NCBI RefSeq assembly: GCF_000170955.2
Contig: NC_012185.1
Coordinates: 17,996 to 81,995, forward strand
DNA: 64,000 nt
Source of the DNA: Borreliella valaisiana VS116
GTDB lineage: Bacteria > Spirochaetota > Spirochaetia > Borreliales > Borreliaceae
Reading direction: 5' to 3'
In this document: piece by piece, positions 38,025 to 46,904 of the stretch
Layout: each line of letters starts with the position of its first letter
How positions within the stretch are numbered: position 1 is the stretch's first letter
Notes under the pieces: model-generated
Seen by the model: the letters and a program-made list of their open reading frames with translations, nothing else
Told to the model about the DNA's origin: nothing
Database searches by the model: none
Program-made: the position numbers and the translations under genes

Positions 38025-38801
38025 ATGTTAAGGGTATGTTTAATTTTTTTAGTAAATGTTGGTTTATACTCTTTTGAAAAAGGCATAGAAGAATACATAA
38101 ATAAAATAGAAAGCATTCATACTAAATATTGTTCTGGCAATTTTGAGTTTGATTTTTTTGCACCCGATAAAATTTTTAGAAATGAGCTTCAAAGTATAGA
38201 AAATAATATTTTAATGAAATATAGAAGGGAAAGCATTCAATATAATTATTTGAATTTACTTATGTCCTTAGTTTTGTGTGACGTTTCTTATTTAATTAAT
38301 GATCCACATAAATACAATGAGTTGATTCAAAAATTAATTTGTAATTATAATTTTGCTTCTAAAATTTCTTTAGAAAAGAATGTTCCAGCGGATTATTTTA
38401 GGGCATTGGGAGAGCTTGCTATAAATTTAATACCTCATGACAGAAATAGATTATATTTTTATTTTGTTAATGCCAAGAGGCATTTAGAAGAGGCTTTAAA
38501 AATAGATGTCAATAACGTTAAAGTTTTTATTCCTTTGTCTATTTTTTATACAGTTAGAGTGTCAAATAGGGATTTTTATAAAATTTTATTGGCAAAAAGC
38601 TATATTGATAAAGCAGAAGGTATTAATCTTGGTAATAGGCAAAAATATTTAAAAGAATTAGTAAAAAGTTCTTTTTTAATTCGTACCAATAGAAGATTGG
38701 AAGCAATTGAGTGTTTAAAAAAAGCTAAGGCTATCTTCCCTAATGGGAATATGGTTGTGTTGGCAATTGAAAAATTAAAAGAAGGCAATTCCTTTTACTA
38801 G
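38025..38801 (+). CDS. Exported TPR/TatT-like protein, paralogue of gene 1
   Basis: 258 residues. N terminus MLRVCLIFLVNVGLYSFEKG is a short signal peptide. The C-terminal half parallels gene 1: FVNAKRHLEEALKIDVNNVK, KSYIDKAEGINLGNRQKYLK, RLEAIECLKKAKAIFPNGN (compare ILRAGEIFPNGAF), then NSFY against NLFM. Clearly a tandem duplication with diverged N termini. The ribosome site is weak, suggesting coupling or low expression. Confidence 0.65.
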   Translation: MLRVCLIFLVNVGLYSFEKGIEEYINKIESIHTKYCSGNFEFDFFAPDKIFRNELQSIENNILMKYRRESIQYNYLNLLMSLVLCDVSYLINDPHKYNELIQKLICNYNFASKISLEKNVPADYFRALGELAINLIPHDRNRLYFYFVNAKRHLEEALKIDVNNVKVFIPLSIFYTVRVSNRDFYKILLAKSYIDKAEGINLGNRQKYLKELVKSSFLIRTNRRLEAIECLKKAKAIFPNGNMVVLAIEKLKEGNSFY

Positions 38802-38843
38802 AAATGACTTCAAATTTAATTTTAATAAAGATTTAAGGTATTC

Positions 38844-39884
38844 ATGAAAAAGTTGTTTTTTTTAATATTGATTTCAATTTGTTTCGGCGTGTTTGCAAAT
38901 GAGTTAGATAATGAACTAAGTGATTTAGTAATAAGTGGAGTGGATTTTGAATTTCATCTTGATTATTTTAGTATTCCAAATAATTTTGAAAATAATTTTG
39001 ATTTTATTTTGAACATTAAGGAGAATGATTCAAAAATCTCACCTTTTTTTAGATTAGGAACTGATTATTCCAAAATGTTTTTATTTGGTTCTGGACTTGC
39101 TTATGATTTTAGGAGATTTTTTTCCAAGGTATTTTATGAGATTAGGATCCCGTTTGTTTTTGATTCTAAGAATATTGAACATATTGGCAATTTTGAGTTT
39201 GGCTATAATTTTAATTATTTAAGGCTTGAAAATAGATTTAGATCGGGATTAATGAATCATTTAATCAAAGAAACAGAAGGTAGTGTTGATAGGTTATATC
39301 AGAATGCTTTAACCTTGGAAAACACGGTTTCGATTTTATTTCCAATTTATTATTCAGAGTTTCAGAGAGCAGATATTAGAACATCTTTCTTATATAAGTA
39401 TTTACCAGATAATAATGAGCAGTTTTATAGAGTACATTGGAATTTAAAATATCTTGTTTCTATTCCTTTTGGGGAGTTGGGATTTAAGGTTGATCTTGGA
39501 ATGGCAGGCGATTTTAAAAAGTCTTCTATTTTTGAAGCCGGATTTGATTATAATGCTTTAAATTTTTATGCTTTGACTATTCCCAAAATGGATCAAGATA
39601 GTCTTTATTTTAATGTTGTTTCTAATTTTGGATTGGAGTATAGATTGTTTTTTCTTGAAGCATTAAAAAATCTTGCTTCCGACTTGTTTTTGGTGATGTC
39701 TTCAGATATTGGATATGGTGTGAAAGAGGATTTCCTTTTAGATAAAGGAAAGTTTCTTTATATCTTGGGTTTTGGGATAGGTTATAAGTTCTTTAAGGAG
39801 GTTCCCTTTGTTTTCAAGGTTGGTATTAATCAGGATAAAAAATTATCATTTGGGTTTTTATTAAGTTCAATAATTTTTGAGTGA
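38844..39884 (+). CDS. Exported beta-rich protein, outer-membrane candidate (operon gene 3)
   Basis: 346 residues. Clear signal peptide MKKLFFLILISICFGVFA. The mature part has many alternating aromatic/polar strands ending in glycine turns (FEFGYNFNYLRLENRFRSGL; GFDYNALNFYALTIPKMD; FGIGYKFFKEVPFVFKVGI) and a C-terminal aromatic strand SFGFLLSSIIFE, all typical of an outer-membrane beta-barrel. No lipobox. In this operon it could be the outer-membrane element or the cargo. Confidence 0.6.
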   Translation: MKKLFFLILISICFGVFANELDNELSDLVISGVDFEFHLDYFSIPNNFENNFDFILNIKENDSKISPFFRLGTDYSKMFLFGSGLAYDFRRFFSKVFYEIRIPFVFDSKNIEHIGNFEFGYNFNYLRLENRFRSGLMNHLIKETEGSVDRLYQNALTLENTVSILFPIYYSEFQRADIRTSFLYKYLPDNNEQFYRVHWNLKYLVSIPFGELGFKVDLGMAGDFKKSSIFEAGFDYNALNFYALTIPKMDQDSLYFNVVSNFGLEYRLFFLEALKNLASDLFLVMSSDIGYGVKEDFLLDKGKFLYILGFGIGYKFFKEVPFVFKVGINQDKKLSFGFLLSSIIFE

Positions 39885-39941
39885 TATTTTTTTTAGAAAA
39901 TTTTTTAAATTGTACAGTTGAATTTAAATATAGGAGGTTTT

Positions 39942-40637
39942 GTGGGGGATATTAGTCTAGATTTAAAATTAGTTAATAAAAAATACAAAATTGGGCAGGA
40001 AATTGTTCATGCAAATAAGGATATTTCACTGAGTTTAAAATCAAGGGACATGGTTTGGATTTCAGGGCCTACGGGGAGTGGTAAGACAACTTTTATGAAT
40101 TTACTTTCTGGAATAGATTCACTTGATACGGGAGAGATATGTTTCAACTCAACCCTTTTAAGTTCGATGAATGAAAAGGATAGAACTTTATTTAGGAGAT
40201 ATAATGTGGGGTTAATCTTTCAACATTTTGAGCTTATTCCAAGCCTTACAGGTTTTGACAATATTTCATTGCCCCTAAGATTTTCAAGAAAAAGTGTTAA
40301 GCAATTAAGGTCTAAAACGGAAGAATTAATAGAATTTTTTAAACTTTCAAAGTTTGTTAATAAAAAACCTAGATATATGTCTGGAGGACAAAGGCAAAGG
40401 ATAGGAATAGCAAGGGCTTTTGTTTATGATCCCAAATTAATAATTGGAGACGAAATAACTAGTCATTTAGACAAAGAAACAGCTATTTTTGTTTATTCTT
40501 CAATACAAAAGTATCTTAAAGATAAGAATGCAATTGGAATTTTTGTTTCTCATGATTACAATTTAAAAAATTTGGCTAATAAACTTTATAGAATAGAAGA
40601 TGGAGTACTGTCTTTAGTGGGAGGTGAATTTGTTTAA
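39942..40637 (+). CDS. ABC transporter ATPase, LolD/MacB type
   Basis: The start GTG 39942 is preferred: AGGAGG ends 4 bases before it, whereas the in-frame TTG at 39918 has none. 231 residues. Walker A GPTGSGKTT from about residue 42, Q-loop region GLIFQHFELIPSLTGFDNIS, signature MSGGQRQR (S147), Walker B LIIGDEITSHLD (D170, E171), H-loop FVSHDY. The family pattern DEPTSALD reads DEITSHLD. All catalytic residues are present. LolD/MacB ATPases drive FtsX-fold permeases that move lipoproteins or other molecules from the inner membrane. It overlaps the permease gene start. Confidence 0.85.
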   Translation: MGDISLDLKLVNKKYKIGQEIVHANKDISLSLKSRDMVWISGPTGSGKTTFMNLLSGIDSLDTGEICFNSTLLSSMNEKDRTLFRRYNVGLIFQHFELIPSLTGFDNISLPLRFSRKSVKQLRSKTEELIEFFKLSKFVNKKPRYMSGGQRQRIGIARAFVYDPKLIIGDEITSHLDKETAIFVYSSIQKYLKDKNAIGIFVSHDYNLKNLANKLYRIEDGVLSLVGGEFV

Positions 40638-41859
40638 ATTGGCTTTTTACAATATTTTTAGAGATTTAAGGCGTACAATCTTATTGTCTTTGCTTTTAGC
40701 AAGTTCCGTGGTATTTTTATTAGTTTTTGTTGGGTATATGAATTTTAGCAGAGAAGGGATGGAAAAAAGCTTTGTCAGTTCAACTGGTCATATTCAAATT
40801 GCGAAAGAAAATTATTTTAATCCCAAATTTAGTAGTCTTAAGAATGAGTTATTGCTTGAAGAAAAGGATATCAATCTTATACGAGATGAAATAGTTGGTT
40901 ATGATGAATTACAATCCACCAATTTAATAGTTAATTTTGATGGGCTTCTTGGAAATTCTTCAACAAGTAACCCAGTTTTTGCATTTGCCTATGAAGACCC
41001 AGACATAATTACAAGCAGTTTGTCTTTACTAGAAGGTGAGCCCATTTTTCATGATTCTAATGGGGGTGAGTTTTTACTTGGGAGTAATTTAGCGGCTTCA
41101 TTTGGTGTAGAAAAAATAACGGAAACCAATTTTGATCTTACACTAATGACAAATTTACTCGGCAGAGGCTTGAATTTTCAAAATATTAAAGTTGCTGGAA
41201 TTGTAAAATTTCCATTTTCAACAGCAGATAATATTTTTGCAATTACTACTATTAAGACTTTAAAAGACCTGTTTGCATTTGAGGGTGGAGCACATGTGAT
41301 CCAAGTATTTTTAAAGGATAGTTCTACTTTAGAGACTTTTAAAAAGAAATTAGATAATCTTAAAAAAGATAAGGGAATTGCATTTGATTATAATGACTGG
41401 TTTGAGATTAATCCTTACTTTAAATCTGTTTTAGGGATGACGAGAACAACATTTATGTTCATATTAGTCTTAGTATCTCTTCTTATCTTTATTGCATTTT
41501 TCCAAATAATGACAGCATTAAGCATTGAGCGCACTAGAGAACTTGGCACATTAAGAGCAATTGGTTTAACCAAATTGGAACTTTTTTACTCTCTATTTTT
41601 AGAAATTGTCATTATTTCTGTCATAAATATCGTTATAGGAGTAATATTGGCTTATTTTGCTAAACTTTTTATTCAGTTTCAAAAAATTAGTTTTACTCCT
41701 CCAGGTTATTCAGAAGCATATTACATTAATATATTTTATTATGCTAGTGATATAATGTATGTTTCAATTTTCATGTTAGTTCTTGCTATTTTTTCTTCTA
41801 TTTTGCCATTTAGCAAAGCAAGTAAGAAATCGGTAGTAGAGGTAATGAACGATGTTTAA
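40630..41859 (+). CDS. FtsX-fold ABC permease, LolC/LolE/MacB type
   Basis: TTG 40630 fits the GGAGG at 40618-40623 best; GTG 40624 is the other option. ~409 residues. One N-terminal membrane helix (ILLSLLLASSVVFLLVFVGY), a large periplasmic domain (~40-270) with MacB-like features (HIQIAKENYFNPKFSS, GVEKITETNFDLT), then three C-terminal helices (MFILVLVSLLIFIAFFQIM; EIVIISVINIVIGVILAYF; YVSIFMLVLAIFSSILPF). The cytoplasmic coupling motif ERTRELGTLRAIGL is intact. It overlaps the next gene by 8 bases. A decayed second copy is at 62405-63540. Confidence 0.85.
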   Translation: MFKLAFYNIFRDLRRTILLSLLLASSVVFLLVFVGYMNFSREGMEKSFVSSTGHIQIAKENYFNPKFSSLKNELLLEEKDINLIRDEIVGYDELQSTNLIVNFDGLLGNSSTSNPVFAFAYEDPDIITSSLSLLEGEPIFHDSNGGEFLLGSNLAASFGVEKITETNFDLTLMTNLLGRGLNFQNIKVAGIVKFPFSTADNIFAITTIKTLKDLFAFEGGAHVIQVFLKDSSTLETFKKKLDNLKKDKGIAFDYNDWFEINPYFKSVLGMTRTTFMFILVLVSLLIFIAFFQIMTALSIERTRELGTLRAIGLTKLELFYSLFLEIVIISVINIVIGVILAYFAKLFIQFQKISFTPPGYSEAYYINIFYYASDIMYVSIFMLVLAIFSSILPFSKASKKSVVEVMNDV

Positions 41860-42577
41860 GATGTTTGCAATTGTTCTTAATTTTTGTGTTTTAACCTTAT
41901 TAAATGCTGGGGATGAAAAAGGTTTAATAAAAGAATTTGAAAATCTGTATTATCCCCAATTAAAAAGCGGGATTTATGCTTTCAAGATGAATTTTAAAAT
42001 TAATGTAAAAAACAATTTAGAAGAAAGTGTAGGGCTAAGAATTATTAATATTGATAATAGGGATACACGTTTAATTTATATGTCAGGATCAAAAACGGAT
42101 TTTGCCTTTTTATCTATTAGGAATAAAGGGCATTTTATGTTAGGAAGACAAGCCAAAATCCCAATTAAGGTAAGTTCATCCTATAAGGTTAAGGGTGCGT
42201 CTGAACTTAAAGATATTTTAGGTTTAAATTTTAGTACAGATTTTGTTTTATTAAAATCCGAAGACAATAGGTTTGAATTTCAATCAAAAGAAAAATCAAT
42301 CTATCCATTTGTAGATTTGTTAAAAATTAATGAAAATGATTTTAAAACTTTACACAAAGACAAGGATTTGAAAATTTTAAAAGAGGTAATTTACAGAAAG
42401 GGAAATATTAAAGGAATTGATGCTTTTGTTTATTTTGAAATTGAAGATAAAGCTTTTAACGATTCTAGTACAAAAATTTATGTAAAAGATATTATTAGTA
42501 CGAGTCTAAACAATTCTATTTTTAGTTTAAAAGGATTTAATAGAATATTTGATATATATTCAAGTTATGTGAATTAA
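41852..42577 (+). CDS. LolA-like periplasmic carrier candidate
   Basis: 241 residues from ATG 41852 (or ATG 41861 just after the permease stop). Signal peptide MFAIVLNFCVLTLLNAGD. The mature part is an antiparallel-strand protein: GIYAFKMNFKINVKNN, LRIINIDNRDTRLIYMSGS, FAFLSIRNKGHFMLGRQAKI, YPFVDLLKINENDF, KILKEVIYRKGNIKGIDAF, VYFEIEDKAFN. The half-barrel pattern fits LolA/outer-membrane lipoprotein-sorting proteins. Following a LolD ATPase and LolC/E permease, a carrier role is a natural inference; direct homology was not tested. Confidence 0.6.
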   Translation: MFKMFAIVLNFCVLTLLNAGDEKGLIKEFENLYYPQLKSGIYAFKMNFKINVKNNLEESVGLRIINIDNRDTRLIYMSGSKTDFAFLSIRNKGHFMLGRQAKIPIKVSSSYKVKGASELKDILGLNFSTDFVLLKSEDNRFEFQSKEKSIYPFVDLLKINENDFKTLHKDKDLKILKEVIYRKGNIKGIDAFVYFEIEDKAFNDSSTKIYVKDIISTSLNNSIFSLKGFNRIFDIYSSYVN

Positions 42578-42600
42578 GAGTATATGTGGGATAGTTAATA

Positions 42601-43638
42601 GTGGGATTTTTAAAAAAGTTTTTCTTAATTCTTTTTTCGACTTTTCCTAATTTTTTATTTTCTGAATCTTCTTTGATTTTTAAGGAACATTTAGGATTAA
42701 AAACAAAATTTTCTTTATTATTTCCCGATGAGGATAAAAAAGATTTTTTTGGCACAGGAGCTTTGCAATTCTCCAATGAAGCGTATTTAGGATTTTTATT
42801 AAACTATAAGATGTTGGAATTTGGCTTTGCTCCTTCTTTTATTGTGCAAAATGATGATCAATATTTTAGTTTTAATAAATTATTCTTCAATTTAAGCTTT
42901 AATGATTTTATTTTTAAATTAGGTAAGCAAAATTATTATTTGGGAAATGGATTAATTGAAAATATTGTTTTAAAAAGGACTACAATAGAACCAGAGTGGT
43001 TTTTTGAGTTTTATTATTTTATTTCTAATTATTCTTTTTCCTTGGGTTCTATGTTCGACAAAGAAAGTCTAGATAAATTTTCGTCTCCTAAATATTTATC
43101 CCCCTGGCTTTATTTTCAAGCTTCTTTTGATGAAGTAGATTTACTTGCAATGGTTGAATTCCCATTTAATATTGAAAATAAAACTTTTGATATCACTATT
43201 ATTTTTGATTTTTTATTTGAAGTTTATAGTGGAGTATTTTTTTACTCTACGTTAAGACAAGACCTACTTTGGTCTAAAAATTATAAATTTGATGATTATG
43301 GTAATAGATTTTTGCTGGGTCTTAGATATTATATTAGCTTTGAAAATGATATTTTTAATGATTTATCAATAGTATTTGAGGGTTATTCTAAAAATAATAA
43401 TTATTTTTTGGGATCTGGGATTAAGTTAACATGGATTCGTGAATTATTGCAAACAACGGTTTCCTTAAAAACTAATTTAAATACAAATTCTTTACAATTC
43501 TATTTTGACAATAATTTTTTGATTCTTAAAGGATGTTCTTTAAAAGTGGCAAATATATTAGAATTTAATAAAAAGATAAATCTTAAAGATACCCCTTTTT
43601 ATAATATGTTTACTATTGAATTAAAAATTGAATTATAA
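42601..43638 (+). CDS. Exported beta-rich protein, outer-membrane candidate (operon gene 7)
   Basis: 345 residues from a GTG start. Signal peptide MGFLKKFFLILFSTFPNFLFS. Repeated amphipathic strands with aromatic girdles (YLGFLLNYKMLEFGFAPSF; FIFKLGKQNYYLGNGLIEN; NRFLLGLRYYISFENDIF; YFLGSGIKLTWIRELLQTTV) and a last strand YNMFTIELKIEL end the protein as in outer-membrane barrels. Same style as gene 3 but not obviously alike in sequence. Last gene of the cluster. Confidence 0.6.
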   Translation: MGFLKKFFLILFSTFPNFLFSESSLIFKEHLGLKTKFSLLFPDEDKKDFFGTGALQFSNEAYLGFLLNYKMLEFGFAPSFIVQNDDQYFSFNKLFFNLSFNDFIFKLGKQNYYLGNGLIENIVLKRTTIEPEWFFEFYYFISNYSFSLGSMFDKESLDKFSSPKYLSPWLYFQASFDEVDLLAMVEFPFNIENKTFDITIIFDFLFEVYSGVFFYSTLRQDLLWSKNYKFDDYGNRFLLGLRYYISFENDIFNDLSIVFEGYSKNNNYFLGSGIKLTWIRELLQTTVSLKTNLNTNSLQFYFDNNFLILKGCSLKVANILEFNKKINLKDTPFYNMFTIELKIEL

Positions 43639-43639
43639 A

Positions 43640-43970
43640 ATTTTTAGTTAGTATACTATATTTGTCTATATCCCATTCAAGATAGGTGTATTATATGGCA
43701 AAGTATAGAAAAATATAAGAAAAAATATAGACATTTTTTAAAAACTTATAGGATACAAGGTTAATAAAGAGTATAAATATAACTAATAATTTTTATTAGT
43801 AAATAGAAGTGGCGCTAGGGACTCTATACATAATATGTGAGGACAAAACATAGATGACGTTGATGCTAATAATTTATTTTTAAACTTAGAAAATGCTAGA
43901 AACAACTTAAAAAGCAAGCAAAATAAAAGATGGTAATGACATTTAATTAAAAATGAAAATTATTTTACAA
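43640..43970. other. Gap after the export operon
   Basis: No intact gene. A fragment in the plus frame (DDVDANNLFLNLENARNNLK, ~43.85-43.93 kb) resembles the coiled-coil part of surface lipoproteins but is too short to assign. TATAAAATTTTTAGTTAGTA at 43635 has a telomere-like look; see rejected items. Confidence 0.3.
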
Positions 43971-44537
43971 TTATAGCCTAAAATCATCTTTAAATAACTG
44001 TTTTATTACTTCCTTCACTTTAAAATATTGTTTATCAATAGTGGGTCTAGGCATAAAATACTCCTTTCCATTATACCAATATTCATGTCCTCCTTCACCA
44101 GAATACTTAATATCTGGAGAATATAAATCCCTTATACATGAATAAAGCCAAAAAACTCCGTGTTTAAATTTATTATTCTGCTCATTTTTTAACCCACCAA
44201 ACAACTTAATCAGTTCTTTAGATCGCTCAGAACCTAAGTCTAAAAAGAATTTATTAAAATACTTCTCATTATAGTCATGCACTGGGGGCACATCGCGATA
44301 ATTAGGATCCTTTAAACTGATTATAGTTTTTTTTATATCTACTAATAAACGGTGTTCAGCCACATATAATTTTAAATTAGAAAATATACCTTCAGCAACA
44401 ATCTCATCAGTTCCTTTATCGTAACTTTCCATTTCCAAATTCTCAAAAAAATTTTGAGTAGCTTGTTCCTGCTTATCAGGCAAATAACAACCCAATAAAG
44501 TTACTGTTATCATGTAAACGCTAACCAAAATCCTCAT
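43971..44537 (-). CDS. Putative surface lipoprotein, family unassigned
   Basis: Intact, 188 residues. Signal MRILVSVYMITVTLLGC with lipidated Cys17 and GGAGGAGGAG upstream. Mature segments: KQEQATQNFFENLEMESYD, FSNLKLYVAEHRLLVDIKK, HDYNEKYFNKFFLDLGSERS, KELIKLFGGLKNEQNNKFKH, GGHEYWYNGKEYFMPRPTID, VKEVIKQLFKDDF. All-helical with a Gly/Tyr-rich loop. A decayed paralogue lies at 9770-10075. Borrelia lipoproteins of this build are usually on the surface; no ligand is suggested by the sequence. Confidence 0.7.
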   Translation of the reverse strand: MRILVSVYMITVTLLGCYLPDKQEQATQNFFENLEMESYDKGTDEIVAEGIFSNLKLYVAEHRLLVDIKKTIISLKDPNYRDVPPVHDYNEKYFNKFFLDLGSERSKELIKLFGGLKNEQNNKFKHGVFWLYSCIRDLYSPDIKYSGEGGHEYWYNGKEYFMPRPTIDKQYFKVKEVIKQLFKDDFRL

Positions 44538-44949
44538 CTATGCTCCTCCTCCACCTTACTGCTAAAATAATATATAAATTTACTAAACTCAAAAAGCTCT
44601 ACTAAAGTAGATTTCTCTAGAAAAACAAGTATATACCAATTTTATTTTTCCTCAAGAATTGTTAAATATTAAATCATTATATTGATTTATGGAAATTAAA
44701 TATTTTAATAATATAATTGTAAAATTAATTTATAAACACAAGCGTAAAAGTTACATTACAATAATAATTTTATTAAAATCAAGTTTTATTGCATTAAAAA
44801 TGCAAACAAAAAAATTATAAGTTCAAATATACCTGCTTTTTGTAGAAAATTAATTCAAATTGGAATATTGTACACTTAAATTAACACTTTTGGTTGATTT
44901 TTTTAAAACCTGTTTATATCTTTCATTTTTTTAAAAAATCAAAACATTA
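44538..44949. other. Intergenic region upstream of the lipoprotein gene
   Basis: AT-rich, no gene seen. It should hold the lipoprotein promoter (minus strand, GTATATAC-type sequences around 44625). Confidence 0.3.
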
Positions 44950-45600
44950 TAAAACTTGTATAGCTGATTTGTTTGTAACAGATATAGCGGCAAAAGTAGG
45001 ACTACACAGAAAAAATAGATCAAGAACCGGTTAAATCTGTTAAAGCTTAAGAAGAACAAAGAAAAATTGAAAAGAGGAAACAAAAAAAAATAGAAATACA
45101 AAAACAAGAAGAAGAAAGACGGGCTAAAGGCACAATTGAAATACTTACAAAAAATAAACGAAATAAATAGAGATATCGATGCTATCAAACATAAAAGTTA
45201 GTTTATAGGGGATGTAAAGAGGGTAATAGCAGCGGCAACAGAAGTTATAGATAGAATTACAGGTCCCATATATAACCATTTTACCGATGATAATAACGCT
45301 ATATATCGCTTGATGTGATTTAAATACAGACTTAAAAAAGTTATTGAAAAAATTGTGAGTAATACTAGAAGCGATTTAAGAGCTAAATTAAATAAAAACA
45401 ATCGAAGATATACTGATGCAGGAAATGAACCCTGGTTAAAATAAAATGCAATGGTTGCAGAAATTGAATCAGACTTAAATAAAATCAGAATTAAAAGAGA
45501 TTAAAAAATACCTTAAAAATGAATCTAATTTTGAGAAAATTAAAGAGAATATAGCTAACAGATACTATGAATAGCTTTAGTTGTGGTTAAGCTTTATATA
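44950..45600 (+). pseudogene. Erp-family lipoprotein relic (ErpB/ErpM-like)
   Basis: The coding remnant is on the plus strand: a coiled coil EEQRKIEKRKQKKIEIQKQE, then DAIKHKS*FIGDVKRVIAAA, TEVIDRITGPIYNHFTDDN, NAIYRLM, SNTRSDLRAKLNKNNRRYTD and VAEIESDLNKIRIKRD. The blocks TGPIYxxFTDDNNxIY and TRSxLRxKLN are those of the ErpB/ErpM branch. Leader and N terminus are missing and several frameshifts occur. Not part of the cp32 copy at 12-13 kb. Confidence 0.55.
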
Positions 45601-46139
45601 CGCAAAATAATAATTAGTAAGACATTTGACTATTTATTTGGGGTTAATGTACTTCTATTATTATCTAATAATATAGTTTGGGGTTACTTTTGATAAGTAC
45701 AAGATAGAATGATTCTTTTGTATTAGGAAGAGTCCTTACTGAAAGATTTAAAAACAAACATAAAAATTGATCAATAAAAACAAATAATAATTTGTTAGTA
45801 AAAAGGTATAAAATAAAGTATAGAATATTTTAAGGCAATTAGAAACTTCTTCTAAGATAGCTGAAACAACGAGAAGCAAGAAAGAAATAGAAAAACTTAT
45901 TCAATAAAAAATTTTTAAAGATTATTTTCTTTAAAGGTATACTAATAAATCCTTGATAAAAAATACCATAACATAACCATTTATAGTCCAATATATAGAT
46001 TTGTTTTACAAAAAATTTTTATTCTCTCTAGTAAGTAAATCTTTTTTATTAGTTAAGAGTTTAAAGCTTGAATTTTATAATTCATTTGTATATAAAGATA
46101 AAAAAAAATAATTTTTAAAAAAAGATATTAATAATTTAA
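45601..46139. other. Decayed AT-rich stretch
   Basis: No gene can be supported. Short plus-strand fragments (FDYLFGVNVLLLLSNNI; LVSKSFLLVKSLKLEFYNSF) hint at one or two lost plasmid genes. Confidence 0.25.
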
Positions 46140-46655
46140 AATAAACAGTAAATAAAGATACGGCTGAAGTTGGATATGAAAATCAATATAAAATGAAAAA
46201 TGGGATATTTAAAGAACTAATGAATGTTAGTGATAAGAAGCCATTATATGATGATGTTAATAAGGAAGGATCAGATACTGCAAATAGGGGTGCATGTTTT
46301 GTCGATATAATGAATTCCCGCAGCACAATGGTTCAATTGGATTGTGAAGAAGTTATGAATGGGTTATAAGAGAATAAAGACAATCTTGATTAATCAAATA
46401 TTAATGGTTAAAAGAAGTGAAAACAAAATTTGAAGAGATTTAATTGCAAAGATTAATTTTTAGAAAAACATGCAAATAATTTTATTGTATCTTAATGAAA
46501 CTAAGACAAATGATATTGATTCTTCTGACAGAAAATATTTAATAGAGCACGTTAATAAAGAATATAAAGATCTAATTACAATTAAGCTTCAAAGAATAAA
46601 ATCGGAATATTATAATATTGTATCTAAATTTAAACTTTTTTCAATTTTTATTTAG
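46140..46655 (+). pseudogene. Unassigned decayed plasmid gene
   Basis: Plus frames TAEVGYENQYKMKNGIFKEL, MNVSDKKPLYDDVNKEGSDT, ANRGACFVDIMNSRSTMVQL, DCEEVMNGL*ENKDNLD, then after shifts DSSDRKYLIEHVNKEYKDLI and TIKLQRIKSEYYNIVSKFKL. Reads as the C-terminal two thirds of a helical Borrelia plasmid protein (lp36-type surface antigen possible). Not identified. Confidence 0.35.
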
Positions 46656-46904
46656 AATTTATTTTTTAAGATTTGTTTATAAAATTCAATAAAAATTGCT
46701 TTGTCAACTCTTTTAACAGTGCTTGTTTAAAATTTTTAATAAGCAAGATTAATTCAATCAATTAACATACAATAGTAAATTGTAACTTAGTATATATAAA
46801 TTAAAATGCAATAGTTTTGCCTCTTTTAATAGAAAGGTTTGTTAATTTTTGGAATCCAACTTAAAATGATTTAGAATTGGTATTTACTTTAAAGGCGAGA
46901 AAGC

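Noticed and set aside
43634..43660. TATAAAATTTTTAGTTAGTA followed by TACTATATTTG, similar to Borrelia telomere boxes
   Set aside because: TTAGTATA alone is expected by chance roughly fifteen times in a window of this size and composition, and it also occurs at ~46.78 and ~56.11 kb. No inverted partner is present, so an internal telomere scar is not supported.
44931..45188. Very hydrophobic minus-strand frame
   Set aside because: Shadow of the Lys/Glu-rich erp relic on the plus strand; poly-Phe/Leu composition comes from AAA/GAA codons read backwards.
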